A stretch of DNA of 64,000 nt from Ferrimonas aestuarii (GTDB lineage Bacteria > Pseudomonadota > Gammaproteobacteria > Enterobacterales > Shewanellaceae): the NCBI RefSeq assembly GCF_005116665.1, contig NZ_SWCJ01000001.1, forward strand, positions 248,001 to 312,000, read 5' to 3'. Under the pieces are notes generated by a model. That model searched no databases. It was given only the letters and a program-made list of their open reading frames with translations, and was not told the origin of the DNA. This document shows, piece by piece, positions 42,833 through 52,320 of the stretch. Made by a program: the position numbers and the translations under genes. The stretch's first letter is position 1; every line of letters begins with the position of its first letter.

Positions 42833-44191
42833 TTATTGCGAATTAAAATCTCTAGTGAGGTTATCTTCTGACAGTTGGTATATATCTTGGTTCATAGACA
42901 AGTCACCATTTACGTCAACTCTAGCAAGGAAATAAGTCAGGTAAACGAAAATGGTACGGTTTATCATTTTCATTTTGGTCAGATTGGTGTCTTTACTTAA
43001 GGCTAAATTTTTATACTCACTCGGAGGTAGAAGTACTTGGGCAAGCGACTCAATGTTTTTTACTCTCACGCAGCCATGGCTCAATGCCCGAGTTGTTTCT
43101 CTAAATAAGTATTGATTGGGAGTGTCGTGTAAATAGATTGCATTACTTTGAGTCAGGTTAAGTTTGAGAAATCCGAGCGCATTATTCTTTCCTGGTTTTT
43201 GCTTAAGACTGTGTGAGGAAAACCAATGGTTCAACGGTTGTTCTCGAGCTATCGCCCAGTCAAGGATGGGCTCTCCTGATTGATAGGGAACCAGCTCAAA
43301 GCCGCGATTTTGCAGTTGATAAGGGTCCTTACGATGAGCTGGCAGTAGCTCCCCATTGATGATCGATGGTGGCGGTGTCCAGTTGGGGTTAATGGTGATG
43401 GAGCGAAATTTTGAGTTCATCCTTGGTGTCGGTGTGGCTGACTTGCCAACGATCACTGGCAAAGACAGGTGAAGCCGTTGGTTTCGGTAATAATCCAGCT
43501 GAAACTGTGGGATGTTGACGATAATGCTGTGTTCCGGCAGCTGACTTGGTAGTTGCAGCCACTGCCTCAAGGTAAATCGGATTTGTTCAATCCGCTTGGC
43601 TTTGGGGGTTGAGATCAGTCGAGCTGTTGGTTGATCCAGTTTACCTGATGGTGTGAGTTCATGTTGCGTTTGAAATGCTTTCAAGCTGTGTATTAAGGCA
43701 GGATCCCAAACGTGGCGATCTTTTAGGTGACTTGGCAGCGATTGACCCGCTTGACTGGCCAACCAGCGGCGCAATACGGCGACTTCTGGGTGCTGCTGCC
43801 CTAACTTTAAACCGATTAGTGGCTCTAGGTTAGGAAGTGGTAGGGCCGCTAGGGCTTGCTCCTTTTTTAGAGCCTGCCTTAATCGGCTAAATTCTTGATA
43901 TTGAGGAATCTGCTCAACGCCCCATGCAGCCAGTGAATTGGTCGATATTGCTTGGTTGAGTGCTTGGGTTGCTTTGGTTTCAGGGCTGAATCTGAGCCGC
44001 GCGCGTGCATTAACAAATTCATAGGAAGCGGCTTCAATAGCCTGAGTATTTGGATAAGTGTCAGCGAGAAAACCTAGATCATGGAGAAAGTTCGCCCATT
44101 GCATCGTAGTGCGATTCTGCGCCGACGAGCCTGCGTCGGCGAGCAATGAAGCACAAGGGAGTAACAATAGCCATGCTAGCCAGATTCGCAT
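42833..44191 (-). CDS. Murein L,D-transpeptidase (YcbB/LdtD-like)
   Basis: 452 residues with a signal peptide (MRIWLAWLLLLPCASLLADAG). A scaffold region is followed by a peptidoglycan-binding repeat (HSLKAFQTQHELTPSGKLDQPTARL, residues ~185-210) and a YkuD catalytic domain: IVNIPQFQLDYYRN, NPNWTPPPSII, YLHDTPNQYLFRETTRALSHGCVRV with nucleophile Cys. It forms 3-3 crosslinks or attaches proteins to peptidoglycan in the periplasm. The start ATG 44191 overlaps the AraC gene's 3' end by 16 bases; an upstream GTG at 44221 would remove the signal peptide from the N-terminus. Confidence 0.85.
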   Translation of the reverse strand: MRIWLAWLLLLPCASLLADAGSSAQNRTTMQWANFLHDLGFLADTYPNTQAIEAASYEFVNARARLRFSPETKATQALNQAISTNSLAAWGVEQIPQYQEFSRLRQALKKEQALAALPLPNLEPLIGLKLGQQHPEVAVLRRWLASQAGQSLPSHLKDRHVWDPALIHSLKAFQTQHELTPSGKLDQPTARLISTPKAKRIEQIRFTLRQWLQLPSQLPEHSIIVNIPQFQLDYYRNQRLHLSLPVIVGKSATPTPRMNSKFRSITINPNWTPPPSIINGELLPAHRKDPYQLQNRGFELVPYQSGEPILDWAIAREQPLNHWFSSHSLKQKPGKNNALGFLKLNLTQSNAIYLHDTPNQYLFRETTRALSHGCVRVKNIESLAQVLLPPSEYKNLALSKDTNLTKMKMINRTIFVYLTYFLARVDVNGDLSMNQDIYQLSEDNLTRDFNSQ

Positions 44192-44958
44192 ATCAGTGTT
44201 CTTGGCTCCGGTTGTCTGCACTTTAAGTACTGATGATAGACCTTGCTGTGAGACTCGCTCTTTTTCAATTGCCGATATTCGGTTGGTGTTAAGCCCAGAT
44301 GCTGCTTAAAGGAGCGACAAAAGTGTGATGGCGTTGAGAAGTTTAAGCGATAGGCGATGGCGGCTACGCTGAGGCCGTCATCCCTGAGGAGATCCGGTGC
44401 TGCTTCTAAGCGTCGACACAGCAGGTAGTTACTGAATTTTATCCCTAAATATTGATTAAACAGGTGGCAGAGTCGACTGTCACTGATGCTCACCTCATGA
44501 GCCAATTGCTGCAGTGACAGAGGCGTGCCAAACCGCTGCTCAATCAATTCCAGGGTTTGGCGCAATTTCTCGTGGGTATGGCGCTGCTGATGGCCAATAG
44601 GTTGGTAGTTGGGGTTAAGTCGACATTTGATGTCCACCAGATCGATGGCTGGTGGAGGGGCCATGTAGCCTTGCTCAACGCGATGATCTAAGCACCACTT
44701 TAAATTTGGTACCGACAGATTGGGAAACAGCACAATGAACTTGCGTCTTGGCTGTTGTGCCATCAGGAGCTCGATGGCTTTAATCTCTTGCTCATCTTGG
44801 TTTTTGAAGATCACTATGCAAGCTGAGCTCATTGCTTCATGGGGCTCAGGAGCTCGGCATTGGAGCACGGCAGCGTCTCCCAATTTTCCGATCAGTTTCA
44901 CCGGAGGTTGGTCTTCAAAATGGCGTAAAAAGGCCACAGGCAGCTCAGCTTGGTTCAT
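44176..44958 (-). CDS. AraC-family transcriptional regulator
   Basis: 260 residues. The C-terminal ~100 residues hold two helix-turn-helix motifs: FGTPLSLQQLAHEVSISDSRL and LSVAAIAYRLNFSTPSHFCRSFKQHLGLTPTEYR. The N-terminal half is GATase1-like in layout (CIVIFKNQDEQEIKAIELLM), as in FtrA/GlxA-type regulators, though I am not sure of that match. ATG 44958 is chosen because AAGGAA lies just before it; 44988 has none. The 3' end overlaps the L,D-transpeptidase start, so it may control that enzyme or the adjacent tad locus. Confidence 0.8.
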   Translation of the reverse strand: MNQAELPVAFLRHFEDQPPVKLIGKLGDAAVLQCRAPEPHEAMSSACIVIFKNQDEQEIKAIELLMAQQPRRKFIVLFPNLSVPNLKWCLDHRVEQGYMAPPPAIDLVDIKCRLNPNYQPIGHQQRHTHEKLRQTLELIEQRFGTPLSLQQLAHEVSISDSRLCHLFNQYLGIKFSNYLLCRRLEAAPDLLRDDGLSVAAIAYRLNFSTPSHFCRSFKQHLGLTPTEYRQLKKSESHSKVYHQYLKCRQPEPRTLICESG

Positions 44959-45090
44959 GGATTCCTTTCCTAAACGACTAAAACTCAAAAGGACAACGGG
45001 CGTTTTTTTGATGTAACCCCTAGTTAATAGCTAGTACAGCTATAGGGGAAAGGCAAAGGTGAGAGTGAAGAAACTGTCTGGTTTGGCAGT

Positions 45091-45113
45091 AAAAAGCCCT
45101 CAAATGAGGGCTT
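45091..45113 (-). terminator. Terminator after yciB
   Basis: On the minus strand AAGCCCTCATTTGAGGGCTT followed by TTT, 18 bases after the yciB stop. Confidence 0.82.
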
Positions 45114-45130
45114 AAAAGTGGGGAAGCGGG

Positions 45131-45673
45131 TTACTTTTTGTTTTTGAATTCTTCCGGCAGGTGACGGTAGAGATAGACGATGGTCAGTACGGTGTAGACC
45201 AGTGTCATTCCCATTAGGCCGAACACTTTGAAGTTCACCCAGGCTTCTTGAGATAGATTGAAGGCTATGTAGATGTTCAGTAGGCCGCTGCCGATAAAGA
45301 ACACCACCCAAGCCAGAGCCGCATTGCGCCAGATGTTGTCAGGTAGAGGCATCTCTTTTCCGAGCATCGCTTTGAGCAATGATTTTTTCATGAGCTCAGC
45401 AACCAGCAGCGCCCCAGCAAACAGGAACTGGACAATGGTCACCTTCCATTTGATGAAGGTGTCATCTCGCAGCACCATGGTCAAAGTGCCGAAAACCGCC
45501 ACCAAGATGAATGTGATGATGTGCTGCTTCTCCACCTTCTTGTAGAGGGTGTAGAGCAAACCAATTTGGATGGCAGATGCGGCTACCAGCGCGCCACTGG
45601 CCAGATAGATGTCGTAAAACTTATAGACGGCGAAGAACACCAGCAGAGGCAGAAAATCTAAAATCTGTTTCAT
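45131..45673 (-). CDS. yciB: Inner-membrane septation protein YciB (IspZ family)
   Basis: 180 residues with five predicted membrane helices. [71 protein letters not shown] and [14 protein letters not shown] are the family's conserved segments. YciB takes part in cell envelope integrity and septum formation. It follows trpA on the same strand with a 123-base gap, a neighbourhood conserved in gammaproteobacteria. Confidence 0.93.
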   Translation of the reverse strand: MKQILDFLPLLVFFAVYKFYDIYLASGALVAASAIQIGLLYTLYKKVEKQHIITFILVAVFGTLTMVLRDDTFIKWKVTIVQFLFAGALLVAELMKKSLLKAMLGKEMPLPDNIWRNAALAWVVFFIGSGLLNIYIAFNLSQEAWVNFKVFGLMGMTLVYTVLTIVYLYRHLPEEFKNKK

Positions 45674-45796
45674 AGATTACTTTTGTTGAGTAAGGGTACG
45701 GTTTTCGAAGTTAAGTCTACCTAAAGCTTATAGAGGCGCAAAGGCGATTCCCATTCGAGAACCGCCTTTAATGTCACAAACTGAGTCAAATTTGCG

Positions 45797-46603
45797 TTAA
45801 GCGAGGGTGGCCGCCTTCATCTGCTGGGTGAAGCGAGTCACATTTTGCAGCAGCTGTTGCGGCTTATCGTGGCTGTCGGCAATGAGTTTTACCGTGGCGC
45901 TGCCGGCAATCGCTCCAGCGGCGCCAGAGCTAATCGCCTCTTTGACCTGCTCAGGTGTTGCGATACCAAAGCCGAGAATGGCTGGCGGTGCGTTATGGGC
46001 CTTGAGGGTTTCCAGTAGTGGCCCCAAAGGCTTGCCTGCTTTGGTTTCGGTACCGGTTACGCCAGCTCGAGAAACCAGATAGGTGTAGCCTTCGCCCAGC
46101 TCAGCCACCTGCTTTAAGGTGGCTTCATCGCCGTTTGGTGGGGCGATGAAGATTGGGGCGATGCCATGGCGACGGGCGGCGTCCGCAAACGGTGCGCTCT
46201 CTTCGATAGGCACATCGGCAACCAGCACCGAATCGATGCCCGCTTGCTGACAGCGAGCGTAGAAGGCGTCAATACCTGGGCTGAACACTAGGTTAGCGTA
46301 AACCAGCAGACCAATGGGGATCTGAGGGTGGCGCTCACGAATCTGGTCCAGCATCTCAAAGCACTTGGCTGGCGTGGTTCCGGCATGTAGCGCTCGCAGG
46401 GTGGCGTCCTGAATGGTTGGGCCGTCCGCCAGTGGGTCGGAGAATGGGATGCCAAGTTCCAGCGCATCCGCGCCGCCTTCGATGAGGGCATCCACAATCG
46501 CAAGGCTTAATTCAGGGTTGGGATCACCTAGGGTAACAAAGGGGACAAAAGCGCCTTGGTTTTGAGCTTTGAGCTCGGTAAACAGGGTTTGATAGCGGCT
46601 CAC
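45797..46603 (-). CDS. trpA: Tryptophan synthase alpha chain
   Basis: 268 residues, full length. [17 protein letters not shown] and [21 protein letters not shown] (with catalytic Glu and Asp) and [23 protein letters not shown] are the family motifs. It cleaves indole-3-glycerol phosphate and passes indole to TrpB. The start is GTG at 46603, overlapping the trpB stop (GTGA). Last gene of the trp operon. Confidence 0.97.
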   Translation of the reverse strand: MSRYQTLFTELKAQNQGAFVPFVTLGDPNPELSLAIVDALIEGGADALELGIPFSDPLADGPTIQDATLRALHAGTTPAKCFEMLDQIRERHPQIPIGLLVYANLVFSPGIDAFYARCQQAGIDSVLVADVPIEESAPFADAARRHGIAPIFIAPPNGDEATLKQVAELGEGYTYLVSRAGVTGTETKAGKPLGPLLETLKAHNAPPAILGFGIATPEQVKEAISSGAAGAIAGSATVKLIADSHDKPQQLLQNVTRFTQQMKAATLA

Positions 46604-47790
46604 AGCTTGCCCTCCTGAGTCAGAATGTCATGTACGGTAAAGATGTCTTTGTCGCCTCGTCCTGAGAGGTTCACCAGCATAATTTTCTCTTCGGTCTCCT
46701 GTTCGGCCAGCTTGTAGGCCATCGCCAGTGCGTGGGCGGACTCCAGTGCCGGAATGATGCCTTCACAGCGGGCCAGCAGTTGGAACGCCTCTAGCGCCTC
46801 CTCATCGGTAATAGATAGGTACTGGGCGCGTCCGGTTGCCGCCAGATGAGCGTGCTGAGGGCCAACGGAAGGGAAATCCAGGCCGGCGGAAACCGAGTAG
46901 GATTCCTGAATTTGGCCGTGCTCGTCCTGCATCATTGGCGCTTTCATGCCGAAGAAGATGCCGGTTTTGCCGTGGCCAACTGGCGCGCCATGTTCGCCGG
47001 TTTCGATGCCTTTACCCGCAGGCTCAACGCCGATTAGGGCGACCTCTTCATCGTCGATGAAATCCGCAAACATGCCGATGGCGTTAGAACCACCGCCAAC
47101 GCAGGCCAGTACGGTATCTGGTAGGCGGCCCTCTTTGGCCAGCATCTGCTGTTTGGCTTCCTCACCAATCATCTTTTGAAACTCACGAACGATGGTGGGG
47201 AACGGGTGAGGGCCCGCTGCGGTGCCCAGCAAGTAGTGGGCGCTGTCGTAGTTGGCGGACCAGTCGCGCATCGCCTCGTTGCAGGCATCTTTTAAGGTGG
47301 CGGAACCTGCGTGCACCGGAATGACCTCGGCACCCATCAGCTTCATGCGGAACACGTTGGGGCTTTGACGCTCGGCGTCTTTGGCGCCCATGTACACTCG
47401 GCATTTCAATCCTAGCAGGGCACAGGCCAGTGCGGTGGCCACGCCGTGTTGACCGGCACCGGTTTCGGCGATGATCTCGGTTTTGCCCATGCGTTTGGCT
47501 AGCAGCGCTTGCCCTAGAACTTGGTTGGTCTTGTGGGCGCCGCCGTGCAGCAGATCTTCTCGTTTTAAGTAGATCTTCACCTTGGGGTTGGGGCTGAAGT
47601 TGCGAGTCAGGGTCAGCGCAGTGGGGCGACCGGCGTACTCTTTCAGCAGTGACACAAACTCTTGCTGAAATTCTGGGTCTTGTTGGGCGTCCACAAAGGC
47701 TTGCTCAAGTTGCTTTAGGGCTGGCATCAGAATCTGCGGCACGAACATGCCGCCGTATTCGCCAAAGTAAGGATTTAATAGGGTCGTCAT
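46600..47790 (-). CDS. trpB: Tryptophan synthase beta chain
   Basis: 396 residues, the usual length. [22 protein letters not shown] start, PLP-lysine in [15 protein letters not shown], and the [10 protein letters not shown] phosphate loop. It joins indole and serine to make tryptophan. ATG 47790 (GAGG upstream) is chosen over an in-frame TTG at 47802. It lies eight bases after trpCF. Confidence 0.98.
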   Translation of the reverse strand: MTTLLNPYFGEYGGMFVPQILMPALKQLEQAFVDAQQDPEFQQEFVSLLKEYAGRPTALTLTRNFSPNPKVKIYLKREDLLHGGAHKTNQVLGQALLAKRMGKTEIIAETGAGQHGVATALACALLGLKCRVYMGAKDAERQSPNVFRMKLMGAEVIPVHAGSATLKDACNEAMRDWSANYDSAHYLLGTAAGPHPFPTIVREFQKMIGEEAKQQMLAKEGRLPDTVLACVGGGSNAIGMFADFIDDEEVALIGVEPAGKGIETGEHGAPVGHGKTGIFFGMKAPMMQDEHGQIQESYSVSAGLDFPSVGPQHAHLAATGRAQYLSITDEEALEAFQLLARCEGIIPALESAHALAMAYKLAEQETEEKIMLVNLSGRGDKDIFTVHDILTQEGKL

Positions 47791-47798
47791 GGGGTACC

Positions 47799-49151
47799 TC
47801 AATACTGTCGTAGGCGTGCGAACGCCAATGCGATTTTGTCTGAATCTTTGATGCCTGGGGCTGACTCCACACCGGAGTTCAGATCCAGACCGATAAATTG
47901 CTCTTTGATGGCGTCCTGCACGTTATCTGGGTTTAAGCCGCCGGCTAACATCGCCTGATGCCGTTGCTGGCCCACCTGGCTCCAATCGAAGGTGTGGCCG
48001 CTGCCGCCAAACTGACCTTTGCTGACGGAATCAAACAGCAGGCGGTCTGCGTTACTTACCAAGTTACTGCCATCGGGCTTGACCGCTTTCCACAGCTTGG
48101 TCTGTGGCAATTTGCTGCGCAGGGCATCCAGATAGGCGTCATCTTCGTTGCCGTGGAGCTGCACCCCGTAAAGCCCCAGTGTGGTGGCTGCGGCGACCAC
48201 TTCATCCAGTTCGGCGTTTACGAATACGCCGATGTAGTTGAGCTCGGCGGCACCTCTAACCTGTTGGGCCTGCTCAAGAGAGACGCAGCGTGGGGACTTG
48301 GCGGCGAAAATGAGCCCACCATAAACCGCACCTGCGGCCGCAACCGCTTGAGCGTCTTGTGGGCGGGTTAGGCCGCAGACTTTGTTTTCACCAAAGATCA
48401 GCTGGCGGCAGGCCAAGTCGATATTTGGCTGAGCGGTTAGGCTGCTGCCCACCAAGAAAGCGTCGGCGTGGGGGGCAAGGCGACGAACCTGTTGATGGTT
48501 CTCGATGCCGGACTCGCTGATCACCACTCGGTCGGCGGGGATCTGGCTGGCCAGTTTTTCGGTGGTGGCTAGATCGATGGAGAGATCTCGCAGGTCGCGG
48601 TTGTTGATGCCGATGATGCGAGCGTTCAGAGCCAGTGCTCGGTCAAGCTCCTGCTGGTTGCTGACCTCCGTGAGAATGTCTAGCCCCAAAATTTGCGCCT
48701 CGTCGGCCAGCAGCTGGTACTGCTCATCGCTAAGTACCGACAACATCAGCAGCGCCGCATCGGCGCCCATATGGCGAGCCAAGCGCAGTTGGCGGCGGTC
48801 AATAACAAAGTCTTTGCACAGCAGAGGTTGGTCAACCTCGGCTCGAATCGCTTTTAGGTATTCAAAATCGCCCTGAAAGAACTGCTTGTCGGTGAGTACG
48901 GACATCGCCGCCGCATAGGGCGCATAGCTTTTGGCAATGGCCACAGGATCAAAATCAGGGCGAATCAGGCCTTTGGAAGGGCTGGCTTTTTTACACTCCA
49001 AAATGAATCCGGTATTGCCGCCTTTAAGGGCGTTAAACAAGGATCGTTGGCTTGGCTCAGCTTGGGTGTCCAGCAGCTCGCCATAGCGGGCGCGCAGCTG
49101 GTCGATGTGCGCGGCCTTGGTGGCAACGATTTTATCTAAAATGGTCGCCAT
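47799..49151 (-). CDS. trpCF: Bifunctional indole-3-glycerol-phosphate synthase / phosphoribosylanthranilate isomerase
   Basis: 450 residues. The TrpC half (1-~255) has [43 protein letters not shown] and VISESGIEN. The TrpF half (~256-450) has [26 protein letters not shown] and [18 protein letters not shown]. It catalyses two consecutive steps of tryptophan synthesis, fused as in enterobacteria and Shewanella. The ATG at 49151 is one base after the trpD stop; longer starts lie inside trpD. Confidence 0.97.
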   Translation of the reverse strand: MATILDKIVATKAAHIDQLRARYGELLDTQAEPSQRSLFNALKGGNTGFILECKKASPSKGLIRPDFDPVAIAKSYAPYAAAMSVLTDKQFFQGDFEYLKAIRAEVDQPLLCKDFVIDRRQLRLARHMGADAALLMLSVLSDEQYQLLADEAQILGLDILTEVSNQQELDRALALNARIIGINNRDLRDLSIDLATTEKLASQIPADRVVISESGIENHQQVRRLAPHADAFLVGSSLTAQPNIDLACRQLIFGENKVCGLTRPQDAQAVAAAGAVYGGLIFAAKSPRCVSLEQAQQVRGAAELNYIGVFVNAELDEVVAAATTLGLYGVQLHGNEDDAYLDALRSKLPQTKLWKAVKPDGSNLVSNADRLLFDSVSKGQFGGSGHTFDWSQVGQQRHQAMLAGGLNPDNVQDAIKEQFIGLDLNSGVESAPGIKDSDKIALAFARLRQY

Positions 49152-49152
49152 C

Positions 49153-50190
49153 TTATGCGTCCTCTTGGGGTTGTTGCTGAGACAGCTTGGCAAAGGCCTG
49201 CACCAACTCCAGCGGCTTGCCGCTGTCCATGGTGGCAAGGGCTAGCTCAAAGCCTTGCTTCAGGGTATCGGCCTTGCCAGCTAGGAATAGGCCGGCTCCG
49301 GCATTAACCGCCACTGCGGCGCGCTGGGCTTTGGTGCCGCCGCCGCCGAGAATGTCGCGGGCGATGGCGTGGTTTGTTTCTGGCTCGCCCCCTTCGATGG
49401 CGCTAAGTGGGTAGGCATCGATGCCAAAGGTGGCTGGGGACAGGGTGAGTTCGGTCAGCTCGCCGGCTTTGATCTCAACCGCTTTGGTTTCGCCGTGAAT
49501 GGCGATCTCATCCAGACCACTGCCATGAACCACCAGCGCCCGCTCAACGCCTAAGGCGGCGATGGTTTCGGCGATGGGGCGAATCAGCTTGGCATCGTAC
49601 ACACCCAACAGCATCTGGTTGGGTCTGGCTGGGTTGATGAGTGGCCCTAACACATTAAACAGGGTGCGGGTCTTTAAGGCTTGACGCACCGGCATCGCAT
49701 GGCGAATGCCGCCGTGGTAGTGAGGGGCAAACAGGAAGGTTACACCCAGCTCCTCCAAACAGTGAGCCGACTGCTCGGGGCTCATGGCCAGATTGACACC
49801 GAATTGGGTAAGTAGGTCGGAAGCGCCGGATTTGCTGGATACGCTGCGGTTGCCGTGCTTAGCGATGCGAGCCCCAGCGGCGGCGGCCACAAAAATGCTG
49901 GTGGTGGAGATGTTGATGGTGTTGGCGCCATCGCCGCCGGTGCCAACGATGTCCAGAAGATCACCTTCGGGGCGAGGAAAGGCAACGGCGTGTTCACGCA
50001 GGGCGCTGGCGGCACCGGTGATTTCGCTGACGGTTTCGCCGCGCAGTTTCATGGCGGTAAGGATGCCTGCCAGCTCAATTTGGTCGACCTCTCCTTGGAC
50101 GACTTGGCCAAACAGGTGCTGGCTTTGCTGTTGCGTCAGTGGCTGACCATTTAAGACCTGGGCCATCAGTTCGGTAGTTTGGGTTAACAC
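49153..50190 (-). CDS. trpD: Anthranilate phosphoribosyltransferase
   Basis: 345 residues. VGTGGDGANTINISTTS (PRPP-binding), KHGNRSVSSKSGASDLLTQFG, FAPHYHGGIRHAMPVRQALKTRT and NPARPNQMLLGVY are characteristic. It transfers phosphoribose to anthranilate. The start is GTG at 50190, overlapping trpG by seven bases. It is separate from TrpG, not fused as in E. coli. Confidence 0.97.
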   Translation of the reverse strand: MLTQTTELMAQVLNGQPLTQQQSQHLFGQVVQGEVDQIELAGILTAMKLRGETVSEITGAASALREHAVAFPRPEGDLLDIVGTGGDGANTINISTTSIFVAAAAGARIAKHGNRSVSSKSGASDLLTQFGVNLAMSPEQSAHCLEELGVTFLFAPHYHGGIRHAMPVRQALKTRTLFNVLGPLINPARPNQMLLGVYDAKLIRPIAETIAALGVERALVVHGSGLDEIAIHGETKAVEIKAGELTELTLSPATFGIDAYPLSAIEGGEPETNHAIARDILGGGGTKAQRAAVAVNAGAGLFLAGKADTLKQGFELALATMDSGKPLELVQAFAKLSQQQPQEDA

Positions 50191-50780
50191 AGCGGCGTCT
50201 CCTCGGTCAGTTGGGTCAGGGTGCGGGTCAGCAGTTGGCTGCCGACTTCGGTCAAGATGGACTCAGGGTGGAATTGAAAACCGACGGCGCGGTCTTGATT
50301 GTGTACGACTGCCATCGGCATCTCATCGACACTGGCGGGTACGTGCAGGCACTGGGGCACTTCATGGGCTACCAGGCTGTGATAGCGAGCGACGGAAAGT
50401 GGGTTGTCCATGCCTGCAAACAGCGGACCGTTGTCATGGCGCATAGGACTGGCTTTGCCGTGAACCACAGAGCCCGCAAAGCTGACTTTGCCGCCGTAGT
50501 GTTCAACCAGCGCTTGATGGCCCAGACAGATGCCTAAAATTGGCAGTTTTCCGGCCACCAGCTTTAATAGCGCCATCATGCAACCTGCTTCGTGGGGCGC
50601 ACCTGGACCTGGGCTTAGTACTAATACTGCTGGCTCGGAGCGATTCAGCAGTTTGTCGGCCAGAAGCTTGGCATCGACGTCGTTGCGATAAACGGTTACC
50701 GGATGGCCTAGGCTTCGGAACTGATCCACCAGATTCCAGGTAAAGGAGTCAAAGTTGTCCAGCAGGATGATGGGGGTCAT
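50184..50780 (-). CDS. trpG: Anthranilate synthase component II (glutamine amidotransferase)
   Basis: 198 residues, class I glutamine amidotransferase: ILLDNFDSFTWNLVDQ, LSPGPGAPHEAG, ILGICLGHQALVEHYGG (nucleophile Cys) and GFQFHPESIL (catalytic His-Glu). It supplies ammonia to TrpE. Overlaps trpE by four bases (ATGA) and trpD by seven. Confidence 0.97.
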   Translation of the reverse strand: MTPIILLDNFDSFTWNLVDQFRSLGHPVTVYRNDVDAKLLADKLLNRSEPAVLVLSPGPGAPHEAGCMMALLKLVAGKLPILGICLGHQALVEHYGGKVSFAGSVVHGKASPMRHDNGPLFAGMDNPLSVARYHSLVAHEVPQCLHVPASVDEMPMAVVHNQDRAVGFQFHPESILTEVGSQLLTRTLTQLTEETPLC

Positions 50781-52318
50781 AGGGCACCTCCGATGGCGCG
50801 AATCACCGCCATGGCTTTGTTCTTGGTCTCATCGGCTTCCGATTGCGGGTCGGAGTCAAACACCACTCCAGCCCCCGCTTGAACGTGGGCGATGCCGTCG
50901 TTCACCAGTGCTGAGCGGATAACGATGCAGGTGTCCATATCACCGCGGCCGTTGAGATAGCCGACGGCGCCGCCGTAACTGCCGCGACGTTCGCCTTCGG
51001 CTTCGCGCAGCAGCTGTGCGGCGCGTACCTTTGGGGCGCCAGTTAGGGTGCCCATGTTCATGCAGGCTTGGTAGGCGTGCAGGGCATCGAGATCATCACG
51101 CAGCTGGCCGGTCACTCGGCTCACCAGATGCATTACGTGGCTGTAGCGGTCAACCTTGAGTAGCTCCGGAATCTGGCGGCTGCCAGCCTGACTGATGCGG
51201 GCAATGTCGTTACGGGCCAAATCCACCAACATCATGTGCTCGGCGGTCTCTTTGCTGTCTTGGCGCAGACCCAGTTCTATGCGGGCGTCCAGATCGAAAT
51301 CGATGCTGCCATCGGCGTTGCGGCCGCGTTTACGGGTGCCGGCGATTGGGTAGATCTCCACCTGATTGCTGTCGGCGCCGTATTTCAGGGCGCTTTCTGG
51401 TGAGGCGCCAAACAGGGTGAACTGCCTGTCTTGCATCACAAACATATAGGGACTTGGGTTGTCGTGGCGCAATCTGGCATAGGCTTCCAGGGGATTGGGA
51501 CAGGGCAGTGAGAAGCGGCGCGCCGGAACCACCTGGAAGATGTCGCCAGCACGAATGTGCTCTTTTAATGACACCACTTTCTGTTTGAACTGCTCATCGC
51601 TCTGGTTAATGCTGACCTCGACCGGCGCTGCCTCAGGCAATTGTTCATCGGCTTCAAAGGCGGCGATGGTGTGAGACAGCTCGGCTAAGCGCTGGCCTAA
51701 GCTGTGGTGGTAGCGGCCGTCAAACAGGGCACCCACTAGGCGAGCGCTGCGGCGACGATGGTCTAGCACCAGTGATGTCTCTGCCAGATAGAACAGATAA
51801 TCGGGGCAGTTATTAGGACCATCTTGTACTTGAGGCAGCGGCTCGACACTGGCAACGAGATCAAAGGCAAAAGAGCCAGCTAACAGCAGCGATTGGGCGC
51901 AGGCGTCGTCGTGGTCGATGGCGGCGATCAACTGGCGCAGTACCGACAGCGGCGATGGCGCTTTTAATCGGGCGTCTTCATCCAAAATGTCGTCAGAGGT
52001 GGGAACGCTGAGACTCAAGGTGTTGCTATTAAGTTGTGGGACAAACTCCCCCAAGCTGGCGGCTAAGTGTGGCAGCAGGGCTTCGCCGTTGGCGCTCATG
52101 GCTTCCATGGTCACGTTAAGGCCATGGCACTCGATGCGCAGGGCTGCATCGAGTAACAGTAGGCTTTGGGTGCCTGCCTTGGTGTCCACTTCCGCAGACT
52201 CCAGCAGCATGGTGTTAGGTTTGTTTTGGCACAGGTGCTGATACAGTGCCGCGGGCTGGTGCTGATAACGGCACCCCAGCGTCAACGTATGGCTCTGTCC
52301 GGCTTGCAAGCTCAGCAT
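50777..52318 (-). CDS. trpE: Anthranilate synthase component I
   Basis: 513 residues. MLLESAEVDTK near residue 36 is the tryptophan feedback site (LLES). The chorismate-binding domain has FQVVPARRFSLPCPNPLEAY, YPIAGTRKRGRN, MLVDLARNDIARI, MGTLTGAPKVRA and GGAVGYLNGRGDMD. It makes anthranilate from chorismate and is inhibited by tryptophan. It follows the DAHP synthase gene by two bases. Confidence 0.98.
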   Translation of the reverse strand: MLSLQAGQSHTLTLGCRYQHQPAALYQHLCQNKPNTMLLESAEVDTKAGTQSLLLLDAALRIECHGLNVTMEAMSANGEALLPHLAASLGEFVPQLNSNTLSLSVPTSDDILDEDARLKAPSPLSVLRQLIAAIDHDDACAQSLLLAGSFAFDLVASVEPLPQVQDGPNNCPDYLFYLAETSLVLDHRRRSARLVGALFDGRYHHSLGQRLAELSHTIAAFEADEQLPEAAPVEVSINQSDEQFKQKVVSLKEHIRAGDIFQVVPARRFSLPCPNPLEAYARLRHDNPSPYMFVMQDRQFTLFGASPESALKYGADSNQVEIYPIAGTRKRGRNADGSIDFDLDARIELGLRQDSKETAEHMMLVDLARNDIARISQAGSRQIPELLKVDRYSHVMHLVSRVTGQLRDDLDALHAYQACMNMGTLTGAPKVRAAQLLREAEGERRGSYGGAVGYLNGRGDMDTCIVIRSALVNDGIAHVQAGAGVVFDSDPQSEADETKNKAMAVIRAIGGAL

Positions 52319-52320
52319 AG

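Noticed and set aside
47799..49238. Longer start for trpCF
   Set aside because: The extra residues come from DNA inside trpD, are not TrpC-like, and the ATG at 49151 follows trpD directly.
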